A stretch of DNA of 64,000 nt from Sipunculus nudus (Eukaryota > Annelida > Sipuncula > Golfingiida > Sipunculidae), in NCBI GenBank assembly GCA_026874595.1, contig CM049310.1:22420058-22484057 (forward strand), written 5' to 3'. Positions 24,737 to 36,510 of the stretch are shown here, in pieces. Numbering within the stretch: the first letter of the stretch is position 1; every line of letters starts with the position of its first letter. The translations under genes were made by a program, and so were the position numbers. Under the pieces are notes generated by a model that was given only the letters and a program-made list of their open reading frames with translations, did not search any database and was not told where the DNA came from.

Positions 24737-25240
24737 GTAGCATTAATGGGTTTATCAAAATAATAAATGTTAGGTCTTGAAAAAAAAATGGTTATGGATT
24801 GAAAATAAAAAGATAAATTTAATATCTTTCTCCTTATAAGAAACAAGATTTTTGTATATTCACTAAACAACAAAGGAAACACGAACAAATTTCAACCCTC
24901 ACTTTGTATCATTTTAATTAACAATAAAGCAAAAAAAAAGTTAATCATATTTCGAACACATTAGCGATTTGCCTAAAGGCATACAGAGTTGTATCCATAG
25001 TAACGTTTCACCCGCCTGTATATTGATGGGTCTTATCACAAGAATAGTCGTTGCCGTGCTACAGGTGAGAGATCTGCCAGGACTACTGTGCAAGGGGGCT
25101 TTGATTCATCAACATGGTTGCCCAGAACAGAAATGTCAATGAACCCGTAAAAACAGCTATGGCTGCTGTGTAGAAAATGGAAATATTAACTCAATAAGAT
25201 GTATTATGTTAAACTTCTTGGATATAATATTTTTAGAGGT

Positions 25241-26459
25241 TCATTTATTATTTTTTTAGGGGGGGGTGGTCAAGCTATGGTGAAAGGTTGTGTTTTTCTT
25301 TTTTACTTGGATGACAATAAAATACCTGAGTTCTTAACAGAAATCAAATCTTCGGACATTAAGATAATCATTAATGTTTGAACATAACGGTACATGTGTA
25401 ACTGTATGATAAACCACGACGTCATCCGCAGAACAGTGGAATCAAAAACTATATTAATTGCTGTGCTGCAATCTGTGAATACATTGTAACTTTCATATCA
25501 TGGTTAGCTATTCTCAAAATCAAGTAAATGTAAAATGTTATTACAATGTATATCATTTGACTGCATGGCTAATGTGATTCATGTCACTTTATATCCCACA
25601 GATACGTTCAGCTACGGAATATCTGACCAATAAGCAGATGTGATGGTTGACTGCTACTTTATTATTGTTTTATATCATGTTCAACTAACCTTCACAGCAT
25701 GGCAAAGAGTCAACACTAAACCCCTGGCGGTCTTGATTTTCATACAGATAATAAATTTCAAACCCAGAGGCATATACAAGTACTATTACAAAATATCCAA
25801 TGGTTTAAATGCTACGAAAAAGAGACCAATGCGACACTGTATGGTCTAATTTCAACTATAGAACCTGGCAGAGAAGCGAGATGTGCCAGTGCCATATGCA
25901 TCACAGAGTGATTGACCAGGAGTGGAAATATAATGCAAAACCTACTCATCTAAATTCATCATTAACCTTATCATCTTATCATGATTTCGTTATTTGTCAA
26001 ACATAATTAATAAAAAGGCCATCTGCCAATAGTAAAACTTAATAAATTAACGTGCAATATATACATTAAATTCTTCAAAGAAATGTAATTATATAATATA
26101 AAAACAATATTTAATCAAATCTAATGCATTTTAATGTGTAATAATATATTAATATTCTAGTGTACAGTAAAAATGAGTTATAATATATTAATCCCGTATA
26201 CTTAAGAGCACAAACAACGAATTAGCTTGATCCTTCAAAGGTTAACAAATTTCGTTATAATGAAAACCCTTTTTTCCTGGAATGCACCACATAACTATTG
26301 AATTTTCAAACCTTTTACTTTGATCAAGAGTAAATTGTAAAATTCAAAATATTTACTAGCAACAGCAAAAAGACGACCGTTTTGAGGTGTCTTTATTACG
26401 CATGGGATGAAAACATCCACTCGTCATCCCGACTGTACAACAAAGCATTCAGATGTGCT
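25241..26459. other. Spacer between the two segmental duplication copies
   Basis: AT-rich, with no recognisable gene or mobile element. Short frames (for example 25640-25849) look like chance. Confidence 0.4.
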
Positions 26460-26763
26460 GGGTTTGCATAATACTTTCGACTTCCTGCTTTTATATATTC
26501 GTTGGTGACTATCCGACTACAACCCAGACACATACTCACTCGCGATCCATATGTTCGTCAACGATATTTACCAACATGATTTCATGACAGTATAAATGAC
26601 GTCTTAACAGTGTAGACTGTCAGGTACACTGGAGCCTATGAACGCACTGACAGTTCAGCTAATAGGAACCTTATACTGTCTTAAAGTAGATATATCGATT
26701 ATATGACCATTCAAGAGCATATTAAATAACCTACTGTCGACCCGATTACATCCTGCTGTTTAT

Positions 26764-26804
26764 TCTCTCTCTCCCTCCCTCCCTCTCTCTCTCTCTCACA
26801 CACA

Positions 26805-26869
<65 letters not shown>

Positions 26870-26926
26870 ACTTTATCTCTCTTCCTCTCAACCTCTCTCT
26901 CTCTCCCTCTCTCCCCCCCTCTCTCT
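26764..26926. repeat. CT-rich microsatellite, compound
   Basis: About 160 bp of nearly pure CT with CCCT and CACA interruptions. Confidence 0.95.
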
Positions 26927-27159
26927 ATGATAAAATATGTTTTATATATTTATCATTCATAATATTAAATTCAGCTATTCACCTGCCTATCTGTAGATTT
27001 TTTCTGATTTCTGGCTTGTTCTTTTTACCTCTGGATGAACTGCAGTAAGTTCCTACTTTGAAGGATTTTTGTAACGGTTCCTTGACGAATGTGAAAGTTT
27101 GTTATTCTACAAGATGTTAGTAAACACGGTTCATGCGCATGTGATGACAGACATAAACA

Positions 27160-28080
27160 AGTGACCCATGGGTCATGACGCTCAGCCGACTGACATGTTG
27201 ACTCTATGTTGTTGCACAGGGAACTAATTAAATAATGTAGGTGGCATCATTGTTCATGCATATTAGCTTACGTTCATCAAGACCCATAAGCACACCAAAT
27301 TTGATGACAATCCAACCAGCCTTTCCTGTGGAATCTGGCAATTATAATTGAATTTTGCATTATTTCTGGGGTGCTCAAACATACCCAAAAAGAATAAAGG
27401 TCACAGTGACCCAATTTCAGGTTTCTGGGGAGACCCTTTGAGGAACCTTTGAGGATGTCAAGTTAGAAGATTCTGGGTCCAATGGTTATGATTTGTTCCC
27501 TACTTTTGGTATCAGGTAAGGTAAGGTAAAGTCTGCTGGGCTTTTACACCCGAGCCTAATGGATCATCAGGCCGGAGCTTATCCCGGTTTCTGTAGCGTG
27601 AAGCGACCAAGGAGTTAGACTCCTCCTGGATGGGACGCTAGTCCATCGCAGGACTTTTGGTATCAAGTTTTCAATTATTCTGGGGGGGGGGTGCTTTTAA
27701 GCCCCATAGCTAAGAGATTATGGGTAACAGAGACCTAATCTCAAGTTTCCAAGGAGACTTTTCGTTGACCTCCCTGGATTACAAGTTACGGGATTCTAAG
27801 ACCAATGGTTATGATTTGTTGACCTGCTTTGGTATTAAATTTTCATAAATGCTGGGGGAGGGGGGGGGGGGTGCTTATATGCCCCATAGCTCAGAGAATA
27901 TGGGTTTCCAAGGAGATCGTTCATGGACCTCTCTGGATGTGAAGTTAGAAGATTCCAGATCCAGCGGTTACGATTTGTGCCTGGTTAACGGACAGACAGA
28001 CGGACGGACGGACGACGGACAAAGAGTGATTGCTAAAGCTCAGATGACATACAGTCAGCTGAGCTAAAAATCTATGTAAC
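27160..28080 (+). repeat. Dispersed repeat with GACGGACG tail, intronless spacer copy
   Basis: It opens with AAGTGACCCATGGGTCATGA near 27160, has two or three internal modules each with a G run followed by 'gccccatagct..gag.atatggg' (near 27685 and 27855), and ends with a GACAGACAGACGGACGG-type tract and 'cagtcagctgagctaaaa' at 28070. It belongs to the same family as 7440-7985 and 33195-34205. Confidence 0.8.
27502..27665 (-). mobile_element. SINE-like retroposon with 13-bp target duplication
   Basis: The insert 27515-27652 (138 bp) is flanked by identical 13-bp repeats ACTTTTGGTATCA at 27502-27514 and 27653-27665. On the minus strand it begins CCTGCGATGGACTAGCGTCC and ends in a (TTACC)n tail next to the left repeat, the layout of a LINE-mobilised SINE. 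It interrupts the dispersed repeat at 27160-28080, so it is younger than that copy. Confidence 0.85.
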
Positions 28081-28374
28081 ATAAGTTGGTATGTTGCATA
28101 TGCACGGAAGGTCAAGGGTTACCTTTTACAAAGCGCCATTTGCAAAATTCGGGTTCGTCAGACTTGCCGCGAGATGTCCTTCTCGAATGTGTTTGGGCTA
28201 TTTCGGGTCCCAACATGTATAAACAAGTGGATATTAACAAAACTAACGGTATGTGTACTGTAGGATTGGCGTTTTCTGGCCTGTTTCTGTAAAAGGTTAA
28301 AGGTATCTTAAGTTGATAGACGTCAATTATCACAATAGGCCCTTTTAAATTCAATCACAAAATCTAGTTCATTA

Positions 28375-28640
28375 TAGACCGTCTTCCAGTCATGAGAGCT
28401 GGTTACAGGGTAAACATCCGTCAGCAAATACGAGACAATAAATCCATCGACAGATAATTGAGGCTGATTGATCGGAGGGTTTCTTGGAACTCTCAGGTTC
28501 AAACAGGACAGACCAACATCTGACACACACACTCTGTATGTCCGGTAACGAGGACAGATTCTTAAATTCCCAGTATGTCTGCAAAGGGACAGTTATCTAA
28601 AGAGATCAATCCAAGCTGAAGTGTCTTTATACCTCCGTAG
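28375..28640 (+). repeat. Three-copy repeat core, copy 2
   Basis: It shares ordered blocks with 19745-19990 and, inverted, with 22300-22455 ('cagtcatgagagctggttacag', 'taaacatccgtcagcaaatac', 'catcgacagataattg', 'gggtttcttggaactctcag'). Confidence 0.7.
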
Positions 28641-28649
28641 TTTCTAAAT

Positions 28650-29900
28650 ATCCGCTCATATCTACTTCAACGAAGACGATTTTTACAGCATTTTTACTAG
28701 ACATTCAATGATATTAAATGTTTTCATAACTTTTATTTTGAAAGGTATATCTTCCAAAATATGAAATATTTTATAAATTATAATTCAAAAATTTTATCTT
28801 TTTATCTATACATTCCCCCTACACATACACACACACACACCGTGAAAAACAAAGGGGTCAGACTAATGCACAATTGTAATCCAATCATGCTGTCCAAATT
28901 AGTTCCCCAAAACGGTTATGGATAACGTCCACTGTATTAAATGGATGTGTACCGCCCTTCCGCCAGAGGGCGTTTCTACTCGAATCAAACCTCTTCCTGA
29001 TAGAAACTTTGGGCGGCCGGGACTTGTCTGACTGACGGAGAATGCATTCAGCCCTCTGAGCGCTCCAGTTAGAAGAGTCTTAGACCCGTTCCCTAGGCGC
29101 TCCCTAGGCGTAAAATTTTGATTGAAGTCGCAGATGCCACCAAGCCAAGCAGAGAGTCGGTTCAGCCACAAGCGTGCCTCGGGGGGGGGGGGGGCAAGCA
29201 AGAGATGATGGTGAGGAGACAGGACAGCAACAGCAGCCACAGGTACATCCGTTAACAGGCCCAACAGCCCAGACAATGTCCGCCAAAAAACCACCCCCAG
29301 GCAGGACACACCCAGCTTGGATCACCATTTATCGTCATCGGAAAGGATTTCTTGTCAAACATTAGCAGCTGAAACTGTCAACTAAAATAAAAATTTGTTT
29401 CATTCCAAGGAAACATCTGCTATTCATATTCCACAAAAACACCCAATAATCTATATAATGTTATGTGCCTTAATGAAACAATTCTTATCCGACGTCCTTG
29501 AACGGACTCATTAACCTCTTCACTACATTATTCCTATGCCATCTGTTTATGTAGAGGCCCCGGTGCGTTGTGGGCTGCACATTTTGAAGCTACATCAAAA
29601 AAGCTACATCCGCTGGCTACTATATTTATACAAACACTTAGAGTTTGCGTCCTTTATTTTGACAAAATGGATCGCCATTATTATATTCTAAAATATACAA
29701 GTTACAAGAACTATATTTTCTTTCAAATCGATGCGTCTCTGGTATGTATCTGGTTTCATTTCACAAAATTTTTAAATATGCATGCTTGATCAGAGTGACA
29801 CAGCAAACAAATGTTGTGCCCACTACGTGGAAAATGCTGACGTTCGATACCAAACCTTTTCCTTAGTGCTGGGACCGCTGCTTATAAAAAAACACATACC
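28650..29900. other. Part of copy B without recognisable gene
   Basis: It includes a (CA)n tract near 28829 and a GC-richer stretch (28900-29330) with long frames on both strands (28899-29309 minus is 136 codons). The frames are Pro/Gly-rich and I recognise no domain, so a small unrecognised exon is possible but unsupported. Confidence 0.35.
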
Positions 29901-30140
29901 ACGCCTATCGCACGTCAGCAGAGCATGCAGATGTAAGAAACGCAGTTCATGTAATATTGGATTTTCTTTGAATTTTAATATCTTCTTTTAACTCTGATGC
30001 CTCCTTTGTGACATTCCTCCGGATCTATCGGATGGAGAAAAGTGTCATTTTGCAAAGTTCTTTCATAAGATGTCTACTACCAAGGCCTGGTGTGGAAAAA
30101 AAACCTTGCTCCGTGCCTGACAATATACTGATAAATCTTT

Positions 30141-30144
<4 letters not shown>

Positions 30145-30205
<61 letters not shown>
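30145..30205. repeat. (CT)n microsatellite
   Basis: A pure CT run, about 30 units. Confidence 0.95.
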
Positions 30206-30208
<3 letters not shown>

Positions 30209-30830
30209 TGTAGATTTAAGTAGATGCATCTAAATGGAATAATGTCAGACTAATTACTTCGTATCCTTAAGAAACCAAGCATCTCAAGAATACATCCTGA
30301 CCTATCACCTACAGGCTTATATGGAATAAACCTATCCAACTCTTCATAAAAAATAACTGTGTTACTCCTTTTTGATTTAGCAGGACGGTTCATAAATAAA
30401 CGATGATTGATTGATATTAAACAGATACATACATGATCATCTCCATGGTGCCAATATTTTGTGTATCTACTAAACAAACAACAACAAAATTAACTGAATA
30501 TTTTATCATTTTCGCAAAAAAATAACACCCAAAAAATCATATTGTGCTTATATCAACGATTGCTCAAATGCTGACAGAGTTGTATCCATAGTAACGTGTC
30601 AACCTCATGTACATTTACGGACCTGGAAATACCAACAGTCATTGCCGTGTAACAGAAAAGAGATCTGTGAGGAGTTCTGTACAAGGCGGCCTTGGCTCAT
30701 CACGCTAATAACATGTCTGTCAGGCCCAGAACGGAAATGTCAAAGTACACGAACATAAAGCTATACTTGCCGTGTCGAAAAGTGAAAATATTGACTTGAT
30801 AACTTGCATTATGTTGGAAATTCACAACAT

Positions 30831-33194
30831 TACATTTTTATGATAAGGTTATAAAAATATTTTTTATCATAAATCCCACTTTTTTGTCTTCTTAAATTAA
30901 CCTAGAAAACTTAAGAGTACTCTGGTTTAATGTTTAAGGAATAATATTTAGTGAATTTACAATCATTAAACTGAGGCGTCCGGGAAAATGTCAGGAGGTC
31001 TCATAAAAGGTGAATTTTGCTGGGCCCCCGTGTCGTGGCTGAATTTCTAAATCTCTCGCCTTGGTTAACACGTAAATCTTGGGTATCACAGCTCAGCAAT
31101 AGCTAAATGTCATAGGAATAACGATCATATGACTAGTATGTGATTTTGCGTCATAGGTGATACCACCTGTGTAGACCTATTTTCTGGACGCTGAAACTAG
31201 CTGCCATATCATGGTAGATGATTTATTTAAGATGGTGTATTTACTGAACTTATGATAGTTTGATATGTTTGCATCCATGATGTAACGTATGTTATCAAGT
31301 ATCTCAACAACAGCTGCAGATATAAACATCATGTTTTACATGAATATTGATAATGTAACTGCTGTCTGAAGATGCAGGTGGTGCCACAAATTTGGACTAT
31401 GCTCTGCGAGCTCTTTTTACTGTATAAATACAAAAAAGTAAATCTCTTGCTTTTATGAAAAACAATTATGTATAGAGCAAGTGAAATAACATGAGTAGAA
31501 GTTGGTTTATTATATTCAAAATTGTTTTCGTATTAAGAAAAATTTTATTATTTTATTTGATTGCATAAACAGCGTAGTGACTGTCACCGTATCTCAACTT
31601 CAGTTGTAACTGTTTATTATGCGACTTGCAAGCAGATGAAGGCCAGTGCTGATGCCACCTATGTGATAGTATATTTTCACTGTCATTTTTTTCCTTGCAC
31701 GTTATAGCACTTAATAAGAAATGAAAACGTACCAAAAAGTCTTATGAAACTAATGAAATGATGAAACATAAAACAAAAAAAAGAGGGAATCCATGCAGCA
31801 GTTATTGAGAAATTGCAACACAGAATCTCACACAAAATAAACCTTCTGGACAGTTCTGAATACATTTTAAAAAAGAAATTAATGATCCAATATAACTTCT
31901 CATGATATGATGTATATGTAGACAAGAGTCATATAATTTCAGTATATAAGGCTGAGTCATGAATCATAATTAACTCTCTTATTATAACGCCGTAATAATA
32001 GGTTCATGGAGAAAACATTTCAGTCTTTATGCCAATTAGATCCAACGAACAAAATGTAAACAATACACTGTTCACAAGCCGTCAGAACAAGAACACATGC
32101 ACCAGGACGGGATATGACTTTATTTGACTGGCTGCCGGCCATTTGGTGTATAGATAGCACCGACGTGCTCTAGCAGCCGCGTAAAACAAGTTGACACTAG
32201 TCAGTTGATTGGTTTAACTGCCTTGTTCATTATTCATGAAATATACGCTAGAGCGGCATGCTGAATCTCGGTCTGTGAAAGCGTAGCTGCCATAGGTCTG
32301 GTAATATACAGTTGAACAATTCACACAGACCTTGAACTGATCCAGCATAACTAAAGAACAGAAAAAAAATCTAATTTTATCTATATAATTCTTATTCTTG
32401 GCCTGAGAACTATCGTTCCTCTGCACATGCTTTGCAGCTTCATACATCATGAAGCAGTAGAAGAGGGAGCTTTTAGCTCAGCTGAAACCAAGTCTGTGGA
32501 ACAGTATCAATTATAGCCTGCGTTAAGCCGCTACATTAAGAAAAATCCTAAAAAGCTGACCTTTTATTTCGCGGAGAGTAGTAAAGCACCACGCAAAGGC
32601 GCACAGAAAAGCTGTCATATACATGCGCTTTATAAGAGAATAACATTATTATTATTATTATTATCGTCATCAGTTCAGATTGGGATACTCAACAAGATTC
32701 AAAAATGATGTAATCAAATGTAATGTGCATGTATTGCAAGGTGCAGCACATACTTTTGTGATGTAGTTCCATAACAGCACCTAGCGAAGCCCGGATAATT
32801 ATGAGTAATTTTTTTTCCTTTTTAGATGAAGGTGACATTTATGACATTAGTGAGTTTGTATAAAATCTTAAGTCATCATCAGACAGATTGAAAGTTGTAG
32901 GCGCTGGGTGGTTCCAGAATCTTCGAAACAGTAATGAGGCTTTAACGCTCTTAATAAGGAAGCCGCGATGTTCAGCGCGTAGGCGGACCCAACTAATGCC
33001 ATTTTGTTTACCAAGCAATTGGAAACCACTGAATACCTAAACTGCTTATGTTAATATAAATATGTGAACTTTTAATTACTGTAAACAGTAAAAAACAAGT
33101 ACATATTAAGAAAACAGCTTTAATACCCTTTTTATGTTGAAACGTAAATTATAAGAACTAATGGTATACCCATAATTTCTACATTACAGCTGTG
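30831..33194. other. Stretch without recognisable gene
   Basis: AT-rich sequence with an (ATT)n tract at 32647-32663. No exon, RNA gene or element terminus was recognised. Confidence 0.4.
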
Positions 33195-34205
33195 CCCTGT
33201 TAACGGACGACCATATATTTGAAGGTCTCATAAATTAAAAATTAAAGAAAATGCTTAAAAATTTGCCACCAGTCTGCAGGAACTGATGAATGTGCATGCA
33301 AAGAATCGTGGTGATGAATGCATTAGTTGTTCAGAAAGGATATGGGTAACAGAGACCTAATTTCAGGTCTCCAAGGAGATTTTTCATGAACCTCTCTCTA
33401 AACCATGTTAGAAGATTCCAGGTTCAATGGTTATAATTAGTGCCCTTTAAACGGACGACCGCATATTTTAAGGTCTCAAAAACAGAGAAAAATGCATAAA
33501 AAGAATCCAGTTGGCGCCACCTGTCTGCGGGAACTGATGAAACACTCTATAATCAATATGCACGCAAAGACTCATGGTAATCAATGCATTATTCATTCAG
33601 ATACTGGAGCTTTTGTATCAATTTTTTTTAATTATTCGGGGGGGGGGGGGGGGCGGGATAATTCAGAGCCTAATATCTCGGAGGATATGGGAACAGAGAC
33701 CTTAATTCATGTGTTTTTTATGGACCTTTTTAAATGTCTAGAAAGAAGATTCTAGGTCCAATGGTTACGATTTGTTCCCTATAAACAGACGACCACATTT
33801 TTGAAAGTTTCAAAAACAGAGAAAAAATGCGTAAAATTTTAAAAAAAGTCCAGGTGGCACCACCAGTCTGCAGGAACTGATAAAACTCTCCATGATCAAT
33901 ATGCACGCAAAGAATCATGGTGATCAATGCATTATTCATTCAGAAACTGGAGCTTTTGTATCAATTTATTAATTATTCGGGGGGGGGGGGGTAATTCTGA
34001 GCCTAATATCTAGGAGGATATGGGAACAGAGACCTTATTTCAGGTTTCTAAGAAGATTTTTCATGGACCTCCATGGATGTCAAGTAAGAAGATTCCAAGT
34101 CCAACGGTTACGATTTGTGCCTGGTTAACGGACAGACAGACGGACGGACGACGGACAAAGAGTGATCGCTATAGCTCAGATGACTATGTTTACGTGACCT
34201 GACAT
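33195..34205 (+). repeat. Tandem array of about three units of the GACGGACG-tailed dispersed repeat
   Basis: The landmark 'aacggacgacc..at..tt' recurs near 33205, 33450 and 33785. The landmark for the 'gcgccacc..tctgc.ggaactgatga' block recurs near 33265, 33512 and 33850. Intact unit length is about 340 bp, with the first unit shortened to about 240 bp. G runs follow 'taattattc' at 33639 and 33978. The final unit ends with a GACAGACAGACGGACGG tract near 34135 and 'agctcagatgac'. Confidence 0.8.
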
Positions 34206-34354
34206 CCACCTGTTAAGCCAGAATATAAATACCATCATTACCCCACAAATGCCGATATATGAAATTACAAAGAATAAAATACAAGGTACAGAAGCCCGTC
34301 TCTTCTGTGGTGGGCACAAGTCCACATTCCTTACAAATGTACGGGAAGTATTAA

Positions 34355-34500
34355 TCTATATATTAATAGCGTAAGGCAATTTTTGTGATTTTCCGTATCT
34401 CCTCTGATACTACCGTACGGTTTGCCATGATTTCTTACATACATATGCTCAGGATTTGTCCGAAGAGATTCCAACCACTTTTATTTGCAATATTTGCGTA
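34355..34500 (+). mobile_element. Truncated Helitron-like 5' end
   Basis: It begins, after an A, with TCTATATATTAATAGCG and continues in parallel with the element at 36146 ('ctcctctgatactac..acggtttgcc.tgatttcttacatacatatgct', then 'ttgtccgaaga'). Similarity is lost after about 34470 and no CTAG end follows directly. The 19 bases left of it (AAATGTACGGGAAGTATTA) resemble those right of the 36.1-kb copy. Confidence 0.6.
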
Positions 34501-34529
34501 TAACGTGCATAATTAATAATTTTAATATT

Positions 34530-34770
34530 TGCTCCCCCGCGGGCGCCTCTTTTCTTTGTGTCTTCGGGCCTGGTAACACAATGGCCACAGAGTGTTTGAT
34601 GGCGAGACAGAGTTTTTCTCCGGGGGCCCTATCTGGGCTTTTCTTAAATTTGCGGTGACCGGCCCGAAATAATCCCCATTGGTGATCCCTTCCCAAAAGG
34701 CAACCTCCGCGCAGCGAAAAGGTCTATTGTGCACAAGGAGATCTCGCGTGAGGAAAATGCTCAAAAGGGG
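34530..34770. other. GC-rich island of unknown origin
   Basis: About 240 bp distinctly richer in G and C than its AT-rich surroundings, with open frames on the minus strand in two registers (34481-34696 and 34522-34764). No domain is recognised. It lies just after the truncated Helitron-like end and could be captured or inserted sequence. Confidence 0.3.
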
Positions 34771-36145
34771 GATCTTTCAAAGAATGAAAATTTTCCGAGC
34801 GGAAGTGAATGCAGGGTATTGTGTAAAACCCGAACCCCACGGTCCCCGGATCCCATAAACCTATTTCCTAATTTTCCATTATTTATACCGATAAAAACAC
34901 CACTATTTTTGATGTAAGAACAGAGCAAAGTCCCTAAATGTTGCACATTTGTAAATGACCGATTCACTGAAAGATTTATAATTACAAAAATATTTCGATG
35001 AAGACGGACCTCATTTACTTAAATTTGCCAACTGTTCATTTTGACGGACCCCAGTAACCACCGCTCATATTTTTATTTATGACTAAAAGATGAAAAAAGT
35101 AGCACTCATGTCACACACTTAATATAATATTTGTTAGTTTAAATTAAAATATAATAGTGCTGACACAGTGGGGGAGATTTAATTGAAGTGCACTAACAGT
35201 TGAGCGGACCTGAGACTGATATATCAGAGCACTTCCACATATCAACAGGTTTCGTGCTCCGTTCATATTAATATAAGCAATTTAAAGTTGGCAATAATAT
35301 AAATACCGAAAGGAATTGTTGATTACTTGCAATTCAAGCAACTACAGGTTCCAAAATAATGATTTTTTAAATGTTTTTAATTATTATACTTTTTAAAACG
35401 CTACACAAATAAAATAAAAAGCAAAAATAAATGAATAAAAACTGAGACATAAATTTAAAAATACAGATACAAACACAATAATAAATTACAAGGGTGTTAT
35501 GGCTAAACGTGATGTGAAATACATGTATGTACTAAAGAAATGGTAAAACAACGAGAAAACGGGGTCCGTGTAATCCGTGAGGTCCGTGCGCCAGGGTCCG
35601 TAAGTGTTTTTTTTATCAAATTTTGTTGCAAAACAGACTATTTTTTATGTTTTAACCAAACATGATATAAAAATGTGTCTTTAGATAAGATTATGCTAAA
35701 ATATCTGGACAAATTACCATGAGAGTTTAAGAATTACAAATTTTTCTTGGCTTTCAAACAGAAAGGAGTGCGTGATATTTAAAAATATATATAGCCATTA
35801 AATGCACCACATAATATAATGCTACCACGAACTTTTGCGCAGCGGGATTGCCCGACCATGTAAATGCTCAGTTTTTGTGCGTAATAACCGGAATGCAATT
35901 ATCGAGATCACGTCTCAGCGCTGTACTGTACTACCATGCAAGATAACAGGTTCCTTTACTGGCGGATTCACGGGCTCGGAGGGCAACTTTAAATGGCGAT
36001 GTTCAGCATAATATATATTTTCATATAAAAATGATTTTCTTTAACATATTTCTTCATTTTATTTAACACCACTTCTTCGAAAATTCTCCGGTCATCCTCT
36101 CGGCTTCAATTAGAGTTTTATGCATAACACCATGCATATAATTGA
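34771..36145. other. AT-rich stretch without recognisable gene
   Basis: Nothing coding or structured was identified apart from low-complexity A/T stretches. Confidence 0.4.
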
Positions 36146-36457
36146 TCTATATATTAATAGCGAAACTCAATTTGTGTAAATTTACATGTCTCCTCTGACA
36201 CTACGGTTTGCCGTGATTTTTGACATACATATGCTCCAGGTTTGTCCGAAGACATTCCATCATTCGGACAAGAACGTATTCGTCCAGGTCATTCTGACTC
36301 CGGCACAAGGTTAACTCAGAGACAGAACACTTATACCAAATGTCGGATTCAAAGAGACAGTAACATTGTACACCCAAGACATGTAACTATGACAGACTAT
36401 TTGACATCAGAACTAAATGCTCGCCCAAAAACCGTGCGTAGCACGGGTAATTGCTAG
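36146..36457 (+). mobile_element. Short non-autonomous Helitron
   Basis: The element starts TC after an A (36145) and ends CTAG before a T (36458), the classic Helitron insertion context. Seven bases before CTAG is a perfect hairpin, CCGTGC (36432-36437), loop GTA, GCACGG (36441-36446). Helitrons transpose by rolling-circle replication using a RepHel protein, and the hairpin is the terminator. At 312 bp it encodes no RepHel. Frame 36242-36457 crosses it by chance. Confidence 0.85.
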
Positions 36458-36510
36458 TTATTTTAAATGTACGGAAAGTATTATTTATTTGCGGCCATTT
36501 TTCTTTTTTT

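Larger units (their letters stand above)
19360..25240 (+). repeat. Segmental duplication, copy A
   Basis: At least four blocks in this stretch reappear in the same order and orientation in copy B (26460-30830). They are 19370-19660 (with 26480-26770), 19745-19990 (with 28375-28640), 23970-24200 (with 29920-30100), and 24560-25230 (with 30090-30830, including the (CT)n tract and the 24 identical bases near 24984-25007). Copies are strongly diverged outside short conserved islands. Later insertions (LINE relic at 21.5-22.3 kb, hAT-like element at 22.6-23.0 kb, C-rich element at 23.6 kb) explain the extra length of copy A. No open frame is shared by the copies. Confidence 0.75.
26460..30830 (+). 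repeat. Segmental duplication, copy B
   Basis: Collinear with copy A (19360-25240). It is shorter in places but interrupted by a dispersed repeat block (27160-28080) that itself contains a SINE. The best-kept shared stretch is 30560-30800, which matches 24970-25200 ('gagttgtatccatagtaacg', then a block around 'gagatctg', then a block around 'aacggaaatgtcaa'). No coding potential is shared. Confidence 0.75.

Noticed and set aside
28899-29309. 136-codon minus-strand frame rich in Leu and Pro
   Set aside because: Runs through a poly-C tract with competing frames on both strands; no known domain.
34481-34764. Overlapping minus-strand frames in a GC-rich island
   Set aside because: Two frames in different registers and no recognised domain; kept only as a compositional anomaly.
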